A DNA stretch of 64,000 nucleotides from Rhexocercosporidium sp. MPI-PUGE-AT-0058 (taxonomy: Eukaryota; Ascomycota; Leotiomycetes; Helotiales). A program made the position numbers and the translations under genes. The notes under the pieces were generated by a model, which saw nothing but the letters and a program-made list of their open reading frames with translations, made no database searches and was not told where the DNA came from. Below, piece after piece: positions 42,250 through 53,459 of the stretch. Position 1 is the first letter of the stretch; each line of letters starts with the position of its first letter. Where the stretch lies: the NCBI GenBank assembly GCA_020746875.1, contig JAGTJL010000010.1:248001-312000 (forward strand). Direction: 5' to 3'.

Positions 42250-42706
42250 CCACCAGTGGGTGCCAGAATTAATTGCGCACCCCTCAAAATTAAGCGATCC
42301 TCACCAAAAAGCCGGTACTTTGCAAGCAATTTAAAGCATGATTCTCTTATAGAAAATGTTTATACTTAAGGTATATAATAACTATATATAAGATATTCTG
42401 TATTATTAATTTCAAAAGTTTTTATCAATAGCTTGTAAAGTTATACAGATATTTTGAATTTAGGTGAGCTAAATAGCAGACTTTTGTTAGTAGTTTCGCT
42501 ATTACTCATATAAATACTTAATAATAATGCAAATAAAAAGCTTAAAATTAGATTTAGTTTAATTACTTCTAAATATCAATTTGACTTAGTTTTGAAAGAT
42601 TATATAAAGGTTTTCTTATATAATAATAATCACGAAGAGGGTGGGTTTTGGTGCGGGTCTCGCTTAATTTTAGGGGTGCGCAATTAATTCTGACACCCAC
42701 TGGTGG
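42250..42706. mobile_element. MITE-like element, ~457 bp, ~50-bp terminal inverted repeats
   Basis: The left end reads CCACCAGTGGGTGCCAGAAT and continues about 30 bp further to AAATTAAGCG. The right end is the inverted copy with one C/T change and one single-base gap in the first 48 bp. The interior (about 42340–42630) is extremely A+T-rich, with runs of TATA and no coding potential. Outside the repeats, GATATCGCA and the inverted CGATAC flank show only weak similarity; no clear target duplication was seen. The extreme A+T content could reflect RIP or the family's own make-up. Confidence 0.75.
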
Positions 42707-43088
42707 CACGATACATATTGTTTCGAAACAACGCTTGGCGAAAATAATCCGAGCTTTCCGTCCATGTCCCTCATAATCCGCATACGTCTGACGGTTGCAT
42801 ATCCTCCCTGTCCATCATTCGACCATTCGATGCCGTCACAATCGCACTCCCACGTATGCAGCGCACGGCCTTTTCAGGGGTTTTCCCTTCCTCTTTCGCG
42901 TTTCTGTCACCCACTACAGTAATCAATCATGCAGATCGGGAGTTTTAGACTTCCCGCCATATCCATCGACAGGTCGAGATTCCAATGCCGATTACAAACC
43001 GATATCGGGAGCAACACGGGGAAAGCTTGTCTTGTTGTCATGGATTGGAGTGGATCAATCGGAAGAAGATGTTTGTTGCGATCGTATA
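42707..43088. other. Spacer between the two inverted-repeat elements
   Basis: 382 bp. An open frame at 42795–43226 runs into the second element and shows no family likeness. Confidence 0.4.
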
Positions 43089-43363
43089 CTCTCCCCCCCC
43101 CTAATTACTTGTAACAGTGGGTATTTTGTGGGTACTTTGTGGGTAATCTGTGGAGACTTTGTGGGTAGAATGCTAGGGTACTTCTCCATGAGAACTATTC
43201 CGATAAACCAGCTACAGGCTTCTTGAACCTTCTCTTTGGAACCTTGTCCTCAGATCTGACCAGTTTTTGGCCTGTGCTTAAGGCAGGACAAGGCATATAG
43301 CCACTCATAGCTCTGTATTCAGGGATCTGACCCACTGTTACAAGTAATTAGGGGGGGGGAGAG
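43089..43363. mobile_element. MITE-like element, 275 bp, perfect 34-bp TIRs, TA duplication
   Basis: Bases 43089–43122 (CTCT, nine C, TAATTACTTGTAACAGTGGG, T) are the exact inverse of 43330–43363. TA lies directly outside both ends (43087–43088, 43364–43365), as expected of Tc1/mariner/pogo-type insertion. Inside the left end are four TTTGTGGGTA-like subterminal repeats (43123–43170). No transposase is encoded. Perfect ends imply recent movement. Confidence 0.85.
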
Positions 43364-43365
43364 TA

Positions 43366-44840
43366 TGATTCGTTGGTGTTGATGTGGAGTGCTGACTGTT
43401 TTCCTCGATCCTTTATTCCCGGATCGCATTCGGACTTGCTTCGGGGGTTTCTCCGTATGACGCTCACTGCCGAAAATAAGAAATCCTTCTGGAAGGAATA
43501 TATACCCACATAAGGATCTGTCATCGAGAAGCATAGCGCCGAAAACACGCTGCAGGAGAGTGACTCCGACCAGTCTGCCGACCTCGTGGAAATGGTGACG
43601 AAATTTCCCGTCCAGTCGGCTTCCAAGCACGTGACAATGATTTCATTCAACCATGAAAGGAAGTTTCCGTAATAGAACCGTACTCATGTCCATGACAGTG
43701 CAGAAAAACACTCTTATTCAAACTCTGCTTCCACGGTTTAGTTTTTCCCTCTTACTTTTACTAGCACCCGAAAAGAACCCCTTCGGGACCTCGAACTCCC
43801 ATTGCGCCTCTATCATCCTCCTCAGCTCTGACCTTACCATTCTGTCAGAAAAATCTGAAGCTTGTATCACAACCTCAAAGTGTGAAATGCATACGAATCT
43901 ACAATACAACATTCCTCATATTCCTCTTCTCGTCCCACTCATCAAAATGCGTCACCAAGTTGTTGCGCTTATTATGCTTAGATGGTCGCTGCCACGCCAA
44001 GATTACGTGTATTGTGGATATCGACGTCAAGCAGTATTTTGACATCGGGATGGCTTAGAGTGCAGCTTTCAACACTAAATATAGCGTTATGATTAGTTAG
44101 AAACACTAATGGCGCTGAGCTATGCTCTATGCTGTCACCATGGGAACAGGGACTGTCTGGAATGGATGACTACGCTCGCAGAATACTACGAGATTGGTTC
44201 TAAGTATCGAGAGCATGACTTAAATCAACGCTTGGAGTACTAATAAAGTAGCTTCCGTTCTCACAGTCAGTCCTTTTGAAGCCAGGAGTAAACAATCACA
44301 TCGTCTAATTAAGCGAGGCCCCCTTTCTGATAACGCGAGTCAGGTACACGACCACGAATCACTCTTCCGTTACTGAAAAATCCCCAAGCATCTCCCATCC
44401 GCCTTATCATCAACCACGCTCCATCGCCATTCCTCTCAATCCCGTCGTTACCTCACCCAAAGTTAGGGCTCCAAACAAAAGCCAAATTGACTTCCTACCC
44501 CGCATTTCGGATACGGGTCCGCTCCAAGCTCAGTGAAGCCATTCGGAGATATGAGGTCGATGGTCTGTCGTGAGTAAAGCCCGACGGGACGGCCGAACGG
44601 GTCGTCTTGATTCGACCACTTCTGTTCCCGCTTCGGGAGTGTTGTGTTCAGCCAAGCCCTGGGTTGGCTGGACTGGGCTGGGCTGGGCTGGTACAAGGTG
44701 GGGTAACGCATCTTTTGCTCATTGGTATATATACGGCTTTCCCACATGTGCAATGCTTCTCTATTCTCGCGATCATGGCGCAAATCATCGTCTTGCGACA
44801 TTGAAGCTCTTGGTTCGGCTGTTTTGGTTTCGTGATAAAT
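43366..44840. other. Intergenic, no gene accepted
   Basis: 1.5 kb. Both strands have short open frames in 43366–43660 without recognisable domains. GGGCTGGGCTGG units at about 44668–44692 form a short microsatellite upstream of the GST gene. The antisense ORF at 44463–44990 overlaps the GST exon and is a shadow. Confidence 0.35.
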
Positions 44841-46442
44841 ATGTTGGAAGTCTACCTCGATCCTTGCACGGTTAATAGTCGTAAGGTGTTGGCTGGATTG
44901 GATTTGTTGGGGACGGAATATCACTTCAATCATGTGGACTACTTCACAGGTGCTCACAAGTCGCCTGAGTACCTCAAGATTAACCCTCATGTACGATATT
45001 CTCCTTCCTTTCTCTTCTTCCTAAACTGACTTGATTCCCGCAGGCTACTGTCCCGTGTGCCACAGACGGCGACTGTACTATCACGGAGTCTAACGCTATC
45101 CTTCAATATACTGCGGATCACGGTGGCCAGGATCGCTACTACCCTAAAGATCTCAAGATCCGCACTGATGTGGATCGATGGCTGCTGTGGGAGGCATCGG
45201 TTTGGTTTCCTTCGTGCTATGTGTACCTAGTTGAATATGTGGTCAAGCCACTTCTCAAGACCAGTCCCGATGAGAAGATCATTGCTGAGCAAGCCCCGCG
45301 ATGGAATCAGCTTGCTTCCGTTTTAGATCAGCAGCTCGCGAAGACGAAGTGGTTGGCGGGAGACGAGGTGACGATTGCGGATCTTGCTGTTGCTAGTCCG
45401 ATGCATTTACATGCCGCTCAGCGATTGCCTCTTGAGAAATACCCGAATCTGAAGCGATGGATTGATAGCGTTGAGAAGCTCCCCTGCTGGCAGAAGACTC
45501 AGGCAGCGGTTGACAAAGCGCTTCTACCAGGTGCGGCTACCTGAAACAAAGTCACTGTGTCGAATAGTCAATTGATCCGCTTTCGCAGATAGTGTAGCCA
45601 AGACCAATGGATCTCAAGCCGCAGAGAAAGTTCAAGCCATATTCAACTACACCAAAGACGTCTCACCCCAGCTCACAGAAATCTACTTCTACGACTCCCC
45701 CGCCGCAAAGTCCATCCATGAACCCGGCGACGACCCCCAGCTCGTAACCATCACAAACGGCTGGCCCCGCGCCTCCACCTTCACGACCGACACACACGGT
45801 TTCTCGATCCACCCTTTCACTGCCTCGCACACAAACTGGGAAGACGACGCCTCCGTGCGCTCCTCCTTCTACCCTGAAATAGTCACCTTCCTCAAAGCCA
45901 CAACCGGCGCAAAACGCGTGCTAGTCTTCGACCACACGATCCGCTCGCGGCGCAACCAAGAAAAGAAACTCACGCAAGAGCACAACACCTCTCAGCGCGC
46001 ACCCGTCATGCTCGTGCACTGCGACTACACATCAACCTCGGGCCCCTTACGCGTCGAACAGCTCCTGGGCTCTGAAGCGTCCGACCTCCTCAAATCCCGC
46101 GTGGCGTTCTATAATGTCTGGAAACCCATCCATCGCGTCGTGGAGGAGAACCCGCTCGCTATGTGCGATGTGACGAGTGCGCCGATGGAGGACTTCTTTA
46201 CGCTGCATTTGAGGTATAGGGAGAGGGATGGCGAGAATTATGTCATGCGCTATTCGCCGGGGCATAGGTGGGTTTATTTTCCGGGTATGACGCCGCAGCA
46301 GGTTGTGCTGTTGAAGACTTTTGATAGTGAGAGGGATGGGAGGGCGAGGTTTGTGGGGCATACTGCTTTTAAGGATCCGACTAGTAGGGAGGATGCGCCG
46401 ATGAGGGAGAGTGTGGAGATTAGGACTATTGCTTTCTTTTGA
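44841..46442 (+). CDS. Glutathione S-transferase fused to a CmcJ/AsaB-like domain
   Basis: Three exons (44841–44990, 45044–45530, 45589–46442) encode 496 aa. Residues 1–215 are a full GST: thioredoxin-like N domain (EVYLDPCTVNSRKVLAGLDL, ATVPCATDGDCTITESNAIL) and helical C domain (LAGDEVTIADLAVASPMHLH). A 58-nt intron (GTGCGG…TTCGCAG) inside the GST stop region joins in phase to residues 217–496. These match the CmcJ/NvfI-like family, often annotated GA4 desaturase or AsaB-like: VHCDYTSTSGPLRV, AFYNVWKPIHRVVEENPLA, YRERDGENYVMRYSPGHRW, VLLKTFDSERDG, HTAFKDP and SVEIRTIAFF. That half has no own in-frame ATG before 46008, which argues for one gene. If the intron were retained, GST would end at 45544. 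A role in detoxification or secondary metabolism is likely but inferred. Confidence 0.72.
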
Positions 46443-47171
46443 TTTGGCTGGGGTAGATGGTAGAAGAAGGGAATCAGAATCTTCCTGCTTTCCAAAGCAC
46501 TGATAATACTCTCATAATATCTCATTGACTCTTTGGTGTGCATATCTGCTCTGTAGACGCTCAATACCAGAAGTTCTCGGCTTAATCTTAGAGAAGATTC
46601 CTGCAGCTCTGGGGACTCATTAACAAATGCTCTAGATGCTTTGAGGATGCGAAGCGGTAAAGTGAAAGCCGGGGTCCAGCTCGACCTCGCTGGTCACGTG
46701 AAGTAGTCGAATTAAGAGCCATGAGGAAAGCAAGAAATCCGTCTAATTCATGAATCAATCATTTAATCCAGAATTCATAAAGTATCTAGCACAAGAAAAC
46801 CATCCTAAGCTTGAAATCTAGACGGTTCCTACTGATGGTGAAAGCCCCTGAGCTCGCTTAGCGGTCGCGAAAATATTGACAACACATCAAAGTCATGTAC
46901 CTGGAGACTCCAATCTATGTCCCGCAAAGCTCCGATGAAAGGTAGGTGTGGACTCAATTTATCAGAAATCATCAGCACTACTCCATAATAAACACTTTTG
47001 AGTCCACATATACGCCCCTTGTGGTCAGCATTCCCCCACTTCTGAAAACTTCTCTCATTTCTGCCGTCGATTGACTCATCTGAGCGACTTAAAAAGCCTT
47101 GATTGAGGATCTCCAAACCTCATCATTTGATAATTCCAAAGGAAATAGACAGTCCTCGACCATAATCCAAA
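46443..47171. other. Intergenic, no gene seen
   Basis: 729 bp, 3' flank of the GST-fusion gene and promoter of the N-acetyltransferase relic. No feature recognised. Confidence 0.4.
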
Positions 47172-48139
47172 ATGGGCCTACCATCAGCCTACACACCCTC
47201 CCAAATTGCCGCATGGGAAGAGCACGTCTCCCTCCCAGAAAAGTACCGGCAAGCCAACAAACCCACTCTAAACCTGGACTACCTAACCTCTCTCCACAAC
47301 CACCAAATCGCCGCAATACCTTACGAGAACCTATCTCTACACTACTCGCCCACCCCCAAAGTCATCCTCGACCCCACATTCACATTCAACAAGATCGTAA
47401 CCGCAAAACGAGGACGCGGGGCTACTGCATGGAAGTCGCCATCCTCTTCAACCACATCTTGCGCGGTTTGGGATTCAGGACCTACATGGCCGGCGCCAAG
47501 GGTCGAGCGCGGAAAGACGGCATTCCCTCGGGCGAGTTCTTGGGCTGGGTGCATATCGTATCCATCGTGACCTTTACCTCTCCCTCCGGAAACGAGGAGC
47601 GCTACGCTTCCGATGTCGCGTTTGGGGGCGATGGTCCCTGTTTTCCTCTGCCGCTGGACAGTTCACCCGAGCCGCCAGTCTTCCTCAATCTTGGTACGCA
47701 GGAGGTTAGGATTGTGCATACTAATATCTCGCAGCAGTTGGAACCGCGGCATAAGTTCTGGGTGTATCAATACCGGAACACGCCGACGATGGAGTGAAGA
47801 TCTTTCTATGCGTTTACTACTGAAGTCGAGTTCACGCAGGCGGATTTCGAGGTCATGAGTTATTATACGAGTACGTATAGAGAGGGGACGAATTGGCAGC
47901 CTTTTACGGTTTTGGTTGTGGGGTTTATTAGGGAGGGGGAGGCGATTGTGGGGAAGAAGATGTTGGTTGATGCGGTGGTTAAGAGGAATGATGGGGGGAA
48001 GACGAAATTGGTGCTTGTGTGTAAGGGTGAGGAGGAGAGGGTTAGGGTGTTGAAGGAGGAGTTTGGTATTGAGTTGACGGGGGAGGAGGTTGAGGGTATC
48101 AGAGGAACTGGTGTAGAGTTGAAGTGTAATGGCTCGTAG
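47172..48139 (+). pseudogene. Arylamine N-acetyltransferase, broken twice
   Basis: A NAT-family gene whose product would move acetyl or malonyl groups from CoA onto arylamines. The N terminus MGLPSAYTPSQIAAWEEHVS and LHNHQIAAIPYENLSLHYSP are typical. At the active-site loop (RGRG–GYCMEVAILFNH, catalytic Cys) the frame shifts: four G at 47418–47421 leave the Cys in the next frame. That frame continues with ARKDGIPSGEFLGWVHIV and HKFWVYQYRNTPTME, then TGA (47795–47797) where a Trp is expected, then RSFYAFTTEVEFTQADFEVM to the end at 48139. One frameshift plus one TGG-to-TGA nonsense argue for a true pseudogene. The rest is well preserved, so inactivation looks recent. It neighbours the GST fusion. 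Confidence 0.82.
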
Positions 48140-49047
48140 AGATATGGTTCGTCGTGGAATCTAGAAGACCAAAGAACAAAACCGCCCCTGGTTCCAGGGA
48201 TCTGCCCTCAGAGCTGTGGACCATAATTTAGGAACTTGCTTTCCAGCCCTGCGTAGTCAAGAGCAAGATGTACGAGTATTGTGATTCTGAGAAGTATCTT
48301 GTAGAGAGCCAACGTCTCTGCAGGATTGAATGAGTAACTGCAAATTTGAGTCCTACTATCAGCAAATGAGCTAACCGCGTGAACAACAGACCTGCTCAGA
48401 GTCCACGGTTTGGTGTGCCTCGAAATCGTACCAAATCATCTTTGACAATGAATACACTCCTGATGTACTTGTTTTGGATCTATTTGTGACAGGATCTTCC
48501 TCCTAGGTACTTATAATGGCAGCTTTAACTTCGCGGGCATCGTGGTCACCTTGAACCAGCATGCAAGAAATTCGGCATCTCATTGTCTCGTCCGGTCTCC
48601 TCTGCAACATCCTTTTGTATAGGCCTGGAATACTTTCTGCCACAAGTTAAATAGTCCTCGCTGTTGGTATCGAAAGGGTCGTGGTATACGTACATATCGC
48701 AGCACGAGGCAAGTCAAACTCAACTTTTCACTCGCCGGTCATACCAATCATATTGTTTGGACGTTGGCATTGCCGCTTGAACCTGAGCCGAGGGTGTGCA
48801 TTCTTTTTGCGAAATCATCTGTTATGCCTTCTGGTCTTGTACTTGAACAATGGTGGGAGTGAAGGATATCTTGAAAGTCCAGGTCTCACAGTAACCTAGC
48901 ATGAAGTAAAGGGTAGTCGTTGTCTCCCACGTGACCTCGCTCACAGTCCTCTAGGTAAGTCGCGTTCTAAGCGCGTCGAGATTGGGCAAGACGATCCCAG
49001 CGAACGTCACCTCACTCGACTCTACTCCGCGGACGGCATTCAACACG
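48140..49047. other. Intergenic with a possible F-box-like relic and repeat copy C
   Basis: 908 bp. At about 48207–48330 a frame reads DLPSELWTII, stop, ELAFQPCVVKSK…SQRLCRIE, which vaguely resembles an F-box start with a stop inside; support is weak. Repeat copy C follows. The right end is the promoter of the next gene. Confidence 0.3.
48711..48803 (+). repeat. TGAGC-rich dispersed repeat, copy C
   Basis: AAGTCAAACTCAACTTTT at 48711, TGTTTGGACGTTGGCATTGC at about 48754 and AACCTGAGCCGAGGGTGTGC at about 48780 line up in the same order and spacing as blocks of copy B. The CCTGAGCA array of copy B is absent. Confidence 0.5.
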
Positions 49048-49986
49048 ATGGTATCAACTCGGTCAAGCTCGAGAGCCCAAGCTGCTGGAACACTGCCCTC
49101 CAAAGCTCAAACACCGAAAATACCCCTTCCAGGAACTATTGCTGAAACTCCTGCTATTCTACCTCCCAAGACCCCCTCAAAAGCTGCGACTCTCCTTCCT
49201 AACAAAGGTTTAACTCGAAAGGTGGCAACTGTCACCTCGAAAACTGTACCTCGGAAGGCAGATGACCTCCCTGCCAATCCTCCTGCTCAAACGACCACAA
49301 CCCTCCCCACTACGGCTCCAACCCGAATCGCAAACTCTGTTATCCTCCCTCCTCCTCGTCCATTTTCCCAAGTACCACCAACTATAATCTCCCAACCTAA
49401 AGCTCTGCCCAAGAAAACCAAAACAACACCCAAAACGATTGCGAAGAAGGCACCGATCAAAAAACTATCTGCCACGAAGAGTCATCTCCAGGACAAGACG
49501 AATACATCACCCCAGGTCAAAAAGCCGGGACACAAGCCCAAGTCTATCATACGCAAACCGAGTCCCGACGCGCAGTCACCCAGGTCTCAGTGTGTAGCCA
49601 ACGGTCCCAATGGCCCAAAAGTCTACGATAAGCTAGGATTTGAGCTTTCGTACGACAAATGCGCAGAGGTTGGTGTCGTCCGGCGCCAGATGAAAGGGGC
49701 ACGGTATTACGCGATGCTAGATCGCGAAGATGAAGAAGAACGTCGAAAGGGAGAGATAATGGGCACGAAGAAGGAGAAGGTGTCGGCGGTGACTTATATG
49801 GCTTGGGACGATAGGGTTGCAAGGGAACTGGGAATACCGTATCTTGAAGTCGAGATGAAGCATTATGAGGAGCTGGCTAGGACAGGGTTTGAAGGGAAGG
49901 AGGGCGAGTTCGAGGCTGTGAATATGAGTGAGGATGAGATGAACAGGCTCAGTGATTTGTGTACTGGAAGTTCATTTCGGGCTTGA
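49048..49986 (+). CDS. Hypothetical basic protein, 312 aa
   Basis: Starts at the ATG in MVSTRSSSRAQAAG; an upstream open extension to 48982 has no ATG. Residues 1–170 are low-complexity, rich in Pro, Thr, Lys and Ala (KKTKTTPKTIAKKAPIKKLS), like a disordered DNA- or chromatin-binding tail. The C-terminal ~120 residues look folded (YDKLGFELSYDKCAEVGVVR, AVTYMAWDDRVARELGIPYL). I do not recognise the family. Single exon, ending TGA at 49984–49986. The N terminus suggests a nuclear location, by composition only. Confidence 0.65.
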   Translation: MVSTRSSSRAQAAGTLPSKAQTPKIPLPGTIAETPAILPPKTPSKAATLLPNKGLTRKVATVTSKTVPRKADDLPANPPAQTTTTLPTTAPTRIANSVILPPPRPFSQVPPTIISQPKALPKKTKTTPKTIAKKAPIKKLSATKSHLQDKTNTSPQVKKPGHKPKSIIRKPSPDAQSPRSQCVANGPNGPKVYDKLGFELSYDKCAEVGVVRRQMKGARYYAMLDREDEEERRKGEIMGTKKEKVSAVTYMAWDDRVARELGIPYLEVEMKHYEELARTGFEGKEGEFEAVNMSEDEMNRLSDLCTGSSFRA

Positions 49987-50471
49987 TGCTGGGATATAAG
50001 GGGGGTATTGGATCGCGAGGATGTGTCGAGGTGAGTTCTTGGCCGGCCGGTTTCGTCTTTACGCGGACAGAATACACCGCCTGAAAAGCCTTACGGCTGT
50101 TTCCAGTATGGCCAAATGAAAGCTCTGCGCCTGAGGTCCCATCATGTCGGGTTTGTGCAATTGACATCGAGGGTTGATGGCACTCTGATTGAGTTGGCGT
50201 GGCTATCTCGCAAATAACGTCAAACATTACTTGAAGCCTGCCTAGGCAGAATCTGATGTTGGATCGGAAACGAGCTGTCATGTATGCTCCGAGAACCGAG
50301 ATACAGTACCAAGGGCTCGCTCACTCATATCAGGTTGGGAGATCTTCGTGGAATTATGGCAGATACATGAGCAGTTACGTTCATTTCGTGGTTCATAGGC
50401 TGCATTTATTTGCAAAAAAGAGGAGCTTAATTCAGCACATAAATCAGTCATGCTCCTTGCACTCTACTTCA
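49987..50471. other. Intergenic between converging genes
   Basis: 485 bp. No feature recognised. Confidence 0.4.
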
Positions 50472-52419
50472 TCAAAGATTTTCCCTCCTTACCACTTCTA
50501 TATCCGGGACATCAATCGTCCTTGCAAACTTTTCATCTTGAACTGGGACAGGTTCATATCCATTCACAGCCTTGACATGTCTCCCATATCCTTTGATGGC
50601 ACCATCTTGTACTGGCCCTTTCGATGAGAACCATTGCTCTGTAGCTCCCTCCGTACCTTTGGCGGGGTCAATGGCTCCAGCAAACTCGTAGTATGTGTTA
50701 TTCCAGAAATAGATGCAGCTTCCATTGAGCCTCGAGTGCACCGTTTGTGGTGTACGGTAGGTTGAGGGTGAAGTTAAGTAGGAGAGAATCGGGATGCTGG
50801 ATGAGGAAACTCCGTGGTCTAGTTCGGCGTAGAGAGTTGAGTTGGTAGACGTTGCATTGGGAGTAACTGTGTAAGCTTGGTAGAATGAGATTGGGTAGGA
50901 GTAAGTGCTGGTGATAATGGTGGGATTTGTCGAATTTTTGGCATATGCGGAGAACGAAGAACTCCCTGAAGTTACCTGGTAGAGGGTTTCGTTGTAGCCT
51001 TTCGCTGTGAAATTTTGAACATTGGTGTACGAAAGATCTTGCGACCAGGTGAGTTTCCGAAACCCAGACGAAGTAGTGACGGTACTGGTGTGTCGTATGG
51101 TACGATCTACTTGCAGTTCAACCCAGAGCGAAGTGTTTACCGATGAAGAGCCGGTAATTTCGTGCCTGAATTGGAACTCGGGAGCCCCGTCGTATGATCT
51201 GATAGTAGTCGCGGTGGTCTGGTTTCCTGCAGCGTCCAACCAGAGAAATATCGACCCGGTCACCCACCAGTTGGAACCCACAGTTCCCAGGATAGTTTTG
51301 GCATCGTATCCCACGACCTTCAATTGGAACTTGTGGCTGTTACCATCACACAGTCGCCCAAGAAATGGACTGATGTCGACCTCGAAACTGGGTAGGTCGT
51401 ACGTATGAATTCCAACCACTGGAACCCAAAGCCCAGGACTGATACCACCTGTGAATATGGTAGGGAACGGCCAGCCCACGCCAGCTAAATCCTCATCAAT
51501 CCAGACTTGGACCTCTCGAAATGGACTGTAGCCGTAAATCGAGGTGTTGTTAAAGGTGTCCATGTATGTAGTTGGGACATTGGTGAACCAAAACTCCTCG
51601 GCTCCATTCCCTGATGCCAGTACACTCACAACAGCTCTCTCAACATTCCTAGGGAATTCATAGTACACAGTAGCATTCTGATCTGGGACCGATAACACGG
51701 AGGATTCATTTTTCGCCGATGATTTGGATGAAATTGCCAAGATCTTGTCAGCTGGAGAGAGGGTCTGGCGATCGTTGTAGTACATAGCAGTTATTGTTAC
51801 ATTGTAGTTTCCGGTAAAGACTGAGTTTGAAAGATTATCGAGCTGCATAATGACCTTCTGATTTGAACGAAGGAGTGTGTCGAATGCTGTCATGTCCTTT
51901 TGATAGTTCCAGAATATCCCCGTCCGTACGGGCATGGCTGTTGTCAATCTCCATAGTTCAATGTCGCCAAAGAATATCAGACCTAATCTGTCGTAATTGA
52001 TACCAGTAGAGGTGATGGACATGTTGAAAACCGTGCTGGTGAAATTGCAATTCGTGGGTGGCGAGTAGCTCCCTAGAGAATCAGCTATGTCAATTGAAGC
52101 AGAGAACAAACATACCAACATACGGAGTGCCATAGCTAGCAGCGAAATTGTGCTGGATGATCACCTGCTGCCAGCTCGCGCCTTCATATGAAGTCCTCAG
52201 CGGAGCCTGTACCTCGAAGACCTCCACCGGGGAAGCTACCTTGGCAACTTTAACCCGTGCGGTTGTGAACTCCCTCACTCCAGAAGGAAGCGTAGCAAAC
52301 GACTCCCTGAGAAGAAACACAAGCACTACGAAGGTGGCCAACATCATCATGAACGACAGCAACAAGTGGCACTGAAGCCAGAGATTTTTCTTGACAAACA
52401 TTGCGACCGTTGAGGCCAT
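50472..52419 (-). CDS. Membrane-anchored peptide-N-glycanase A-like amidase
   Basis: A homologue of PNGase A, which cleaves N-glycans from glycopeptides. Exons 52419–52116 and 52072–50472 encode 634 aa. A hydrophobic anchor lies at about residues 14–41 (LLLSFMMMLATFVVLVFLLR) without a clear cleavage site, so a type II membrane protein in the secretory path is likely. The PNGase A domain follows: FEVQAPLRTSYEGASWQQVI, DRLGLIFFGDIELWRLTTAM, PTGIFWNYQKD-type segment, FREVQVWIDEDLAGVGWPFP, TGGISPGLWVPVVGIHTYDL and GSNWWVTGSIFLWLD. Many NxS/T sites occur. The 43-nt intron (GTATGT…TCTAG) is phased. The Met at 52419 is preferred because the open frame upstream has no ATG. Activity is inferred from family. 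Confidence 0.88.
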
Positions 52420-53459
52420 TAACAGGCTCAACTCATGGCCCAATCATGGTGTAATTGGACTCAGTCAGGTACGCGTTGATCTCTGAGCGGGGTTTTTGAT
52501 TAATATGCTCAAGGATGGGATTTATGAATGAAAGGGAAGGTCGTTTGGCTGAAAGACAAAGCATACCACGAGGCCACTGAGGCCGGGTTCCAATTCTCTT
52601 AATTTGATACATACACCCAATACCTCTTTAGGCATACCCACTCACAGTCACTAAGTGGACGCCCCTTTTAAGCTCGCTTACAGCACAAGACTTGTGGAAA
52701 AGATAAACAGAACGACATGAGGCCCACTCGCGACATGTATTCATTCAGGTCCTATTCTGAGTATACATCAAATGCACAAAAAAACCAGACGCCGATAATT
52801 GAAAACTGACTTAAATCCCCGAACCAGATGCTGAGCTCTCAGACGCCAGTGCAGACGGAATAGTCTAGCATAAAAATCGTACTGTACAAGTGTCTCCCAA
52901 TACTAGCCTAACATCTCCATATTTCAAGTCCCATTATAACATTGGCGCCTCGGTTCAATATCGACGCATTGGAAGCCACGTTACGACAAAAGTTCCCATA
53001 GCAGTCTCCCCGTAATTTCCTCCAAAGCTAGGAAGAGACAACACATCTTTCCGCAACACTCTCATACCCACCTTCTTTCAATCTAGGCACAACGTTCGCA
53101 TCCGACCTCTTAACTGTCACAACCACCCTCTCCGACCCATTTTGGCTATACCCAGGTTGCATTCTCTCTACCTGAATTCCAGCATTTCAATCCTAGAATC
53201 TGGTTTCTCTCGGAAGAAATTACAGAAGATGATCTCGACTAAGCCCTCGATTGTATTCGCATTTAAGCCTAGCCGGAAAGTGGCTGGCGTTGAAAGTTTA
53301 AGGGAGATACCTAGAGAACGTAAATGGGGAAATGTGTGCATCTTGAAGAATGATGTGTTGAGCTAGATAGATGGAAAGTCAGATGATGTTCTCGGGCCGG
53401 GAAGATCGGCGCAGGAGAGGATGTTGGTACGGACCTGGATGGAGCGATCGGATATTGTT
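52420..53459. other. Intergenic, no intact gene
   Basis: About 1 kb. The right part (after about 53100) may hold further remains of the F-box/LRR-like relic; frames change too often to place. Confidence 0.3.

Noticed and set aside
43319..43650. Two overlapping minus ORFs of about 100 codons
   Set aside because: They run into the right inverted repeat of the 275-bp element and show no family motif.
44463..44990. 175-codon minus-strand ORF upstream of and overlapping the GST exon
   Set aside because: It overlaps the GST first exon in antisense, contains the GGCTG microsatellite, and has no recognisable domain; the GST frame explains the region.
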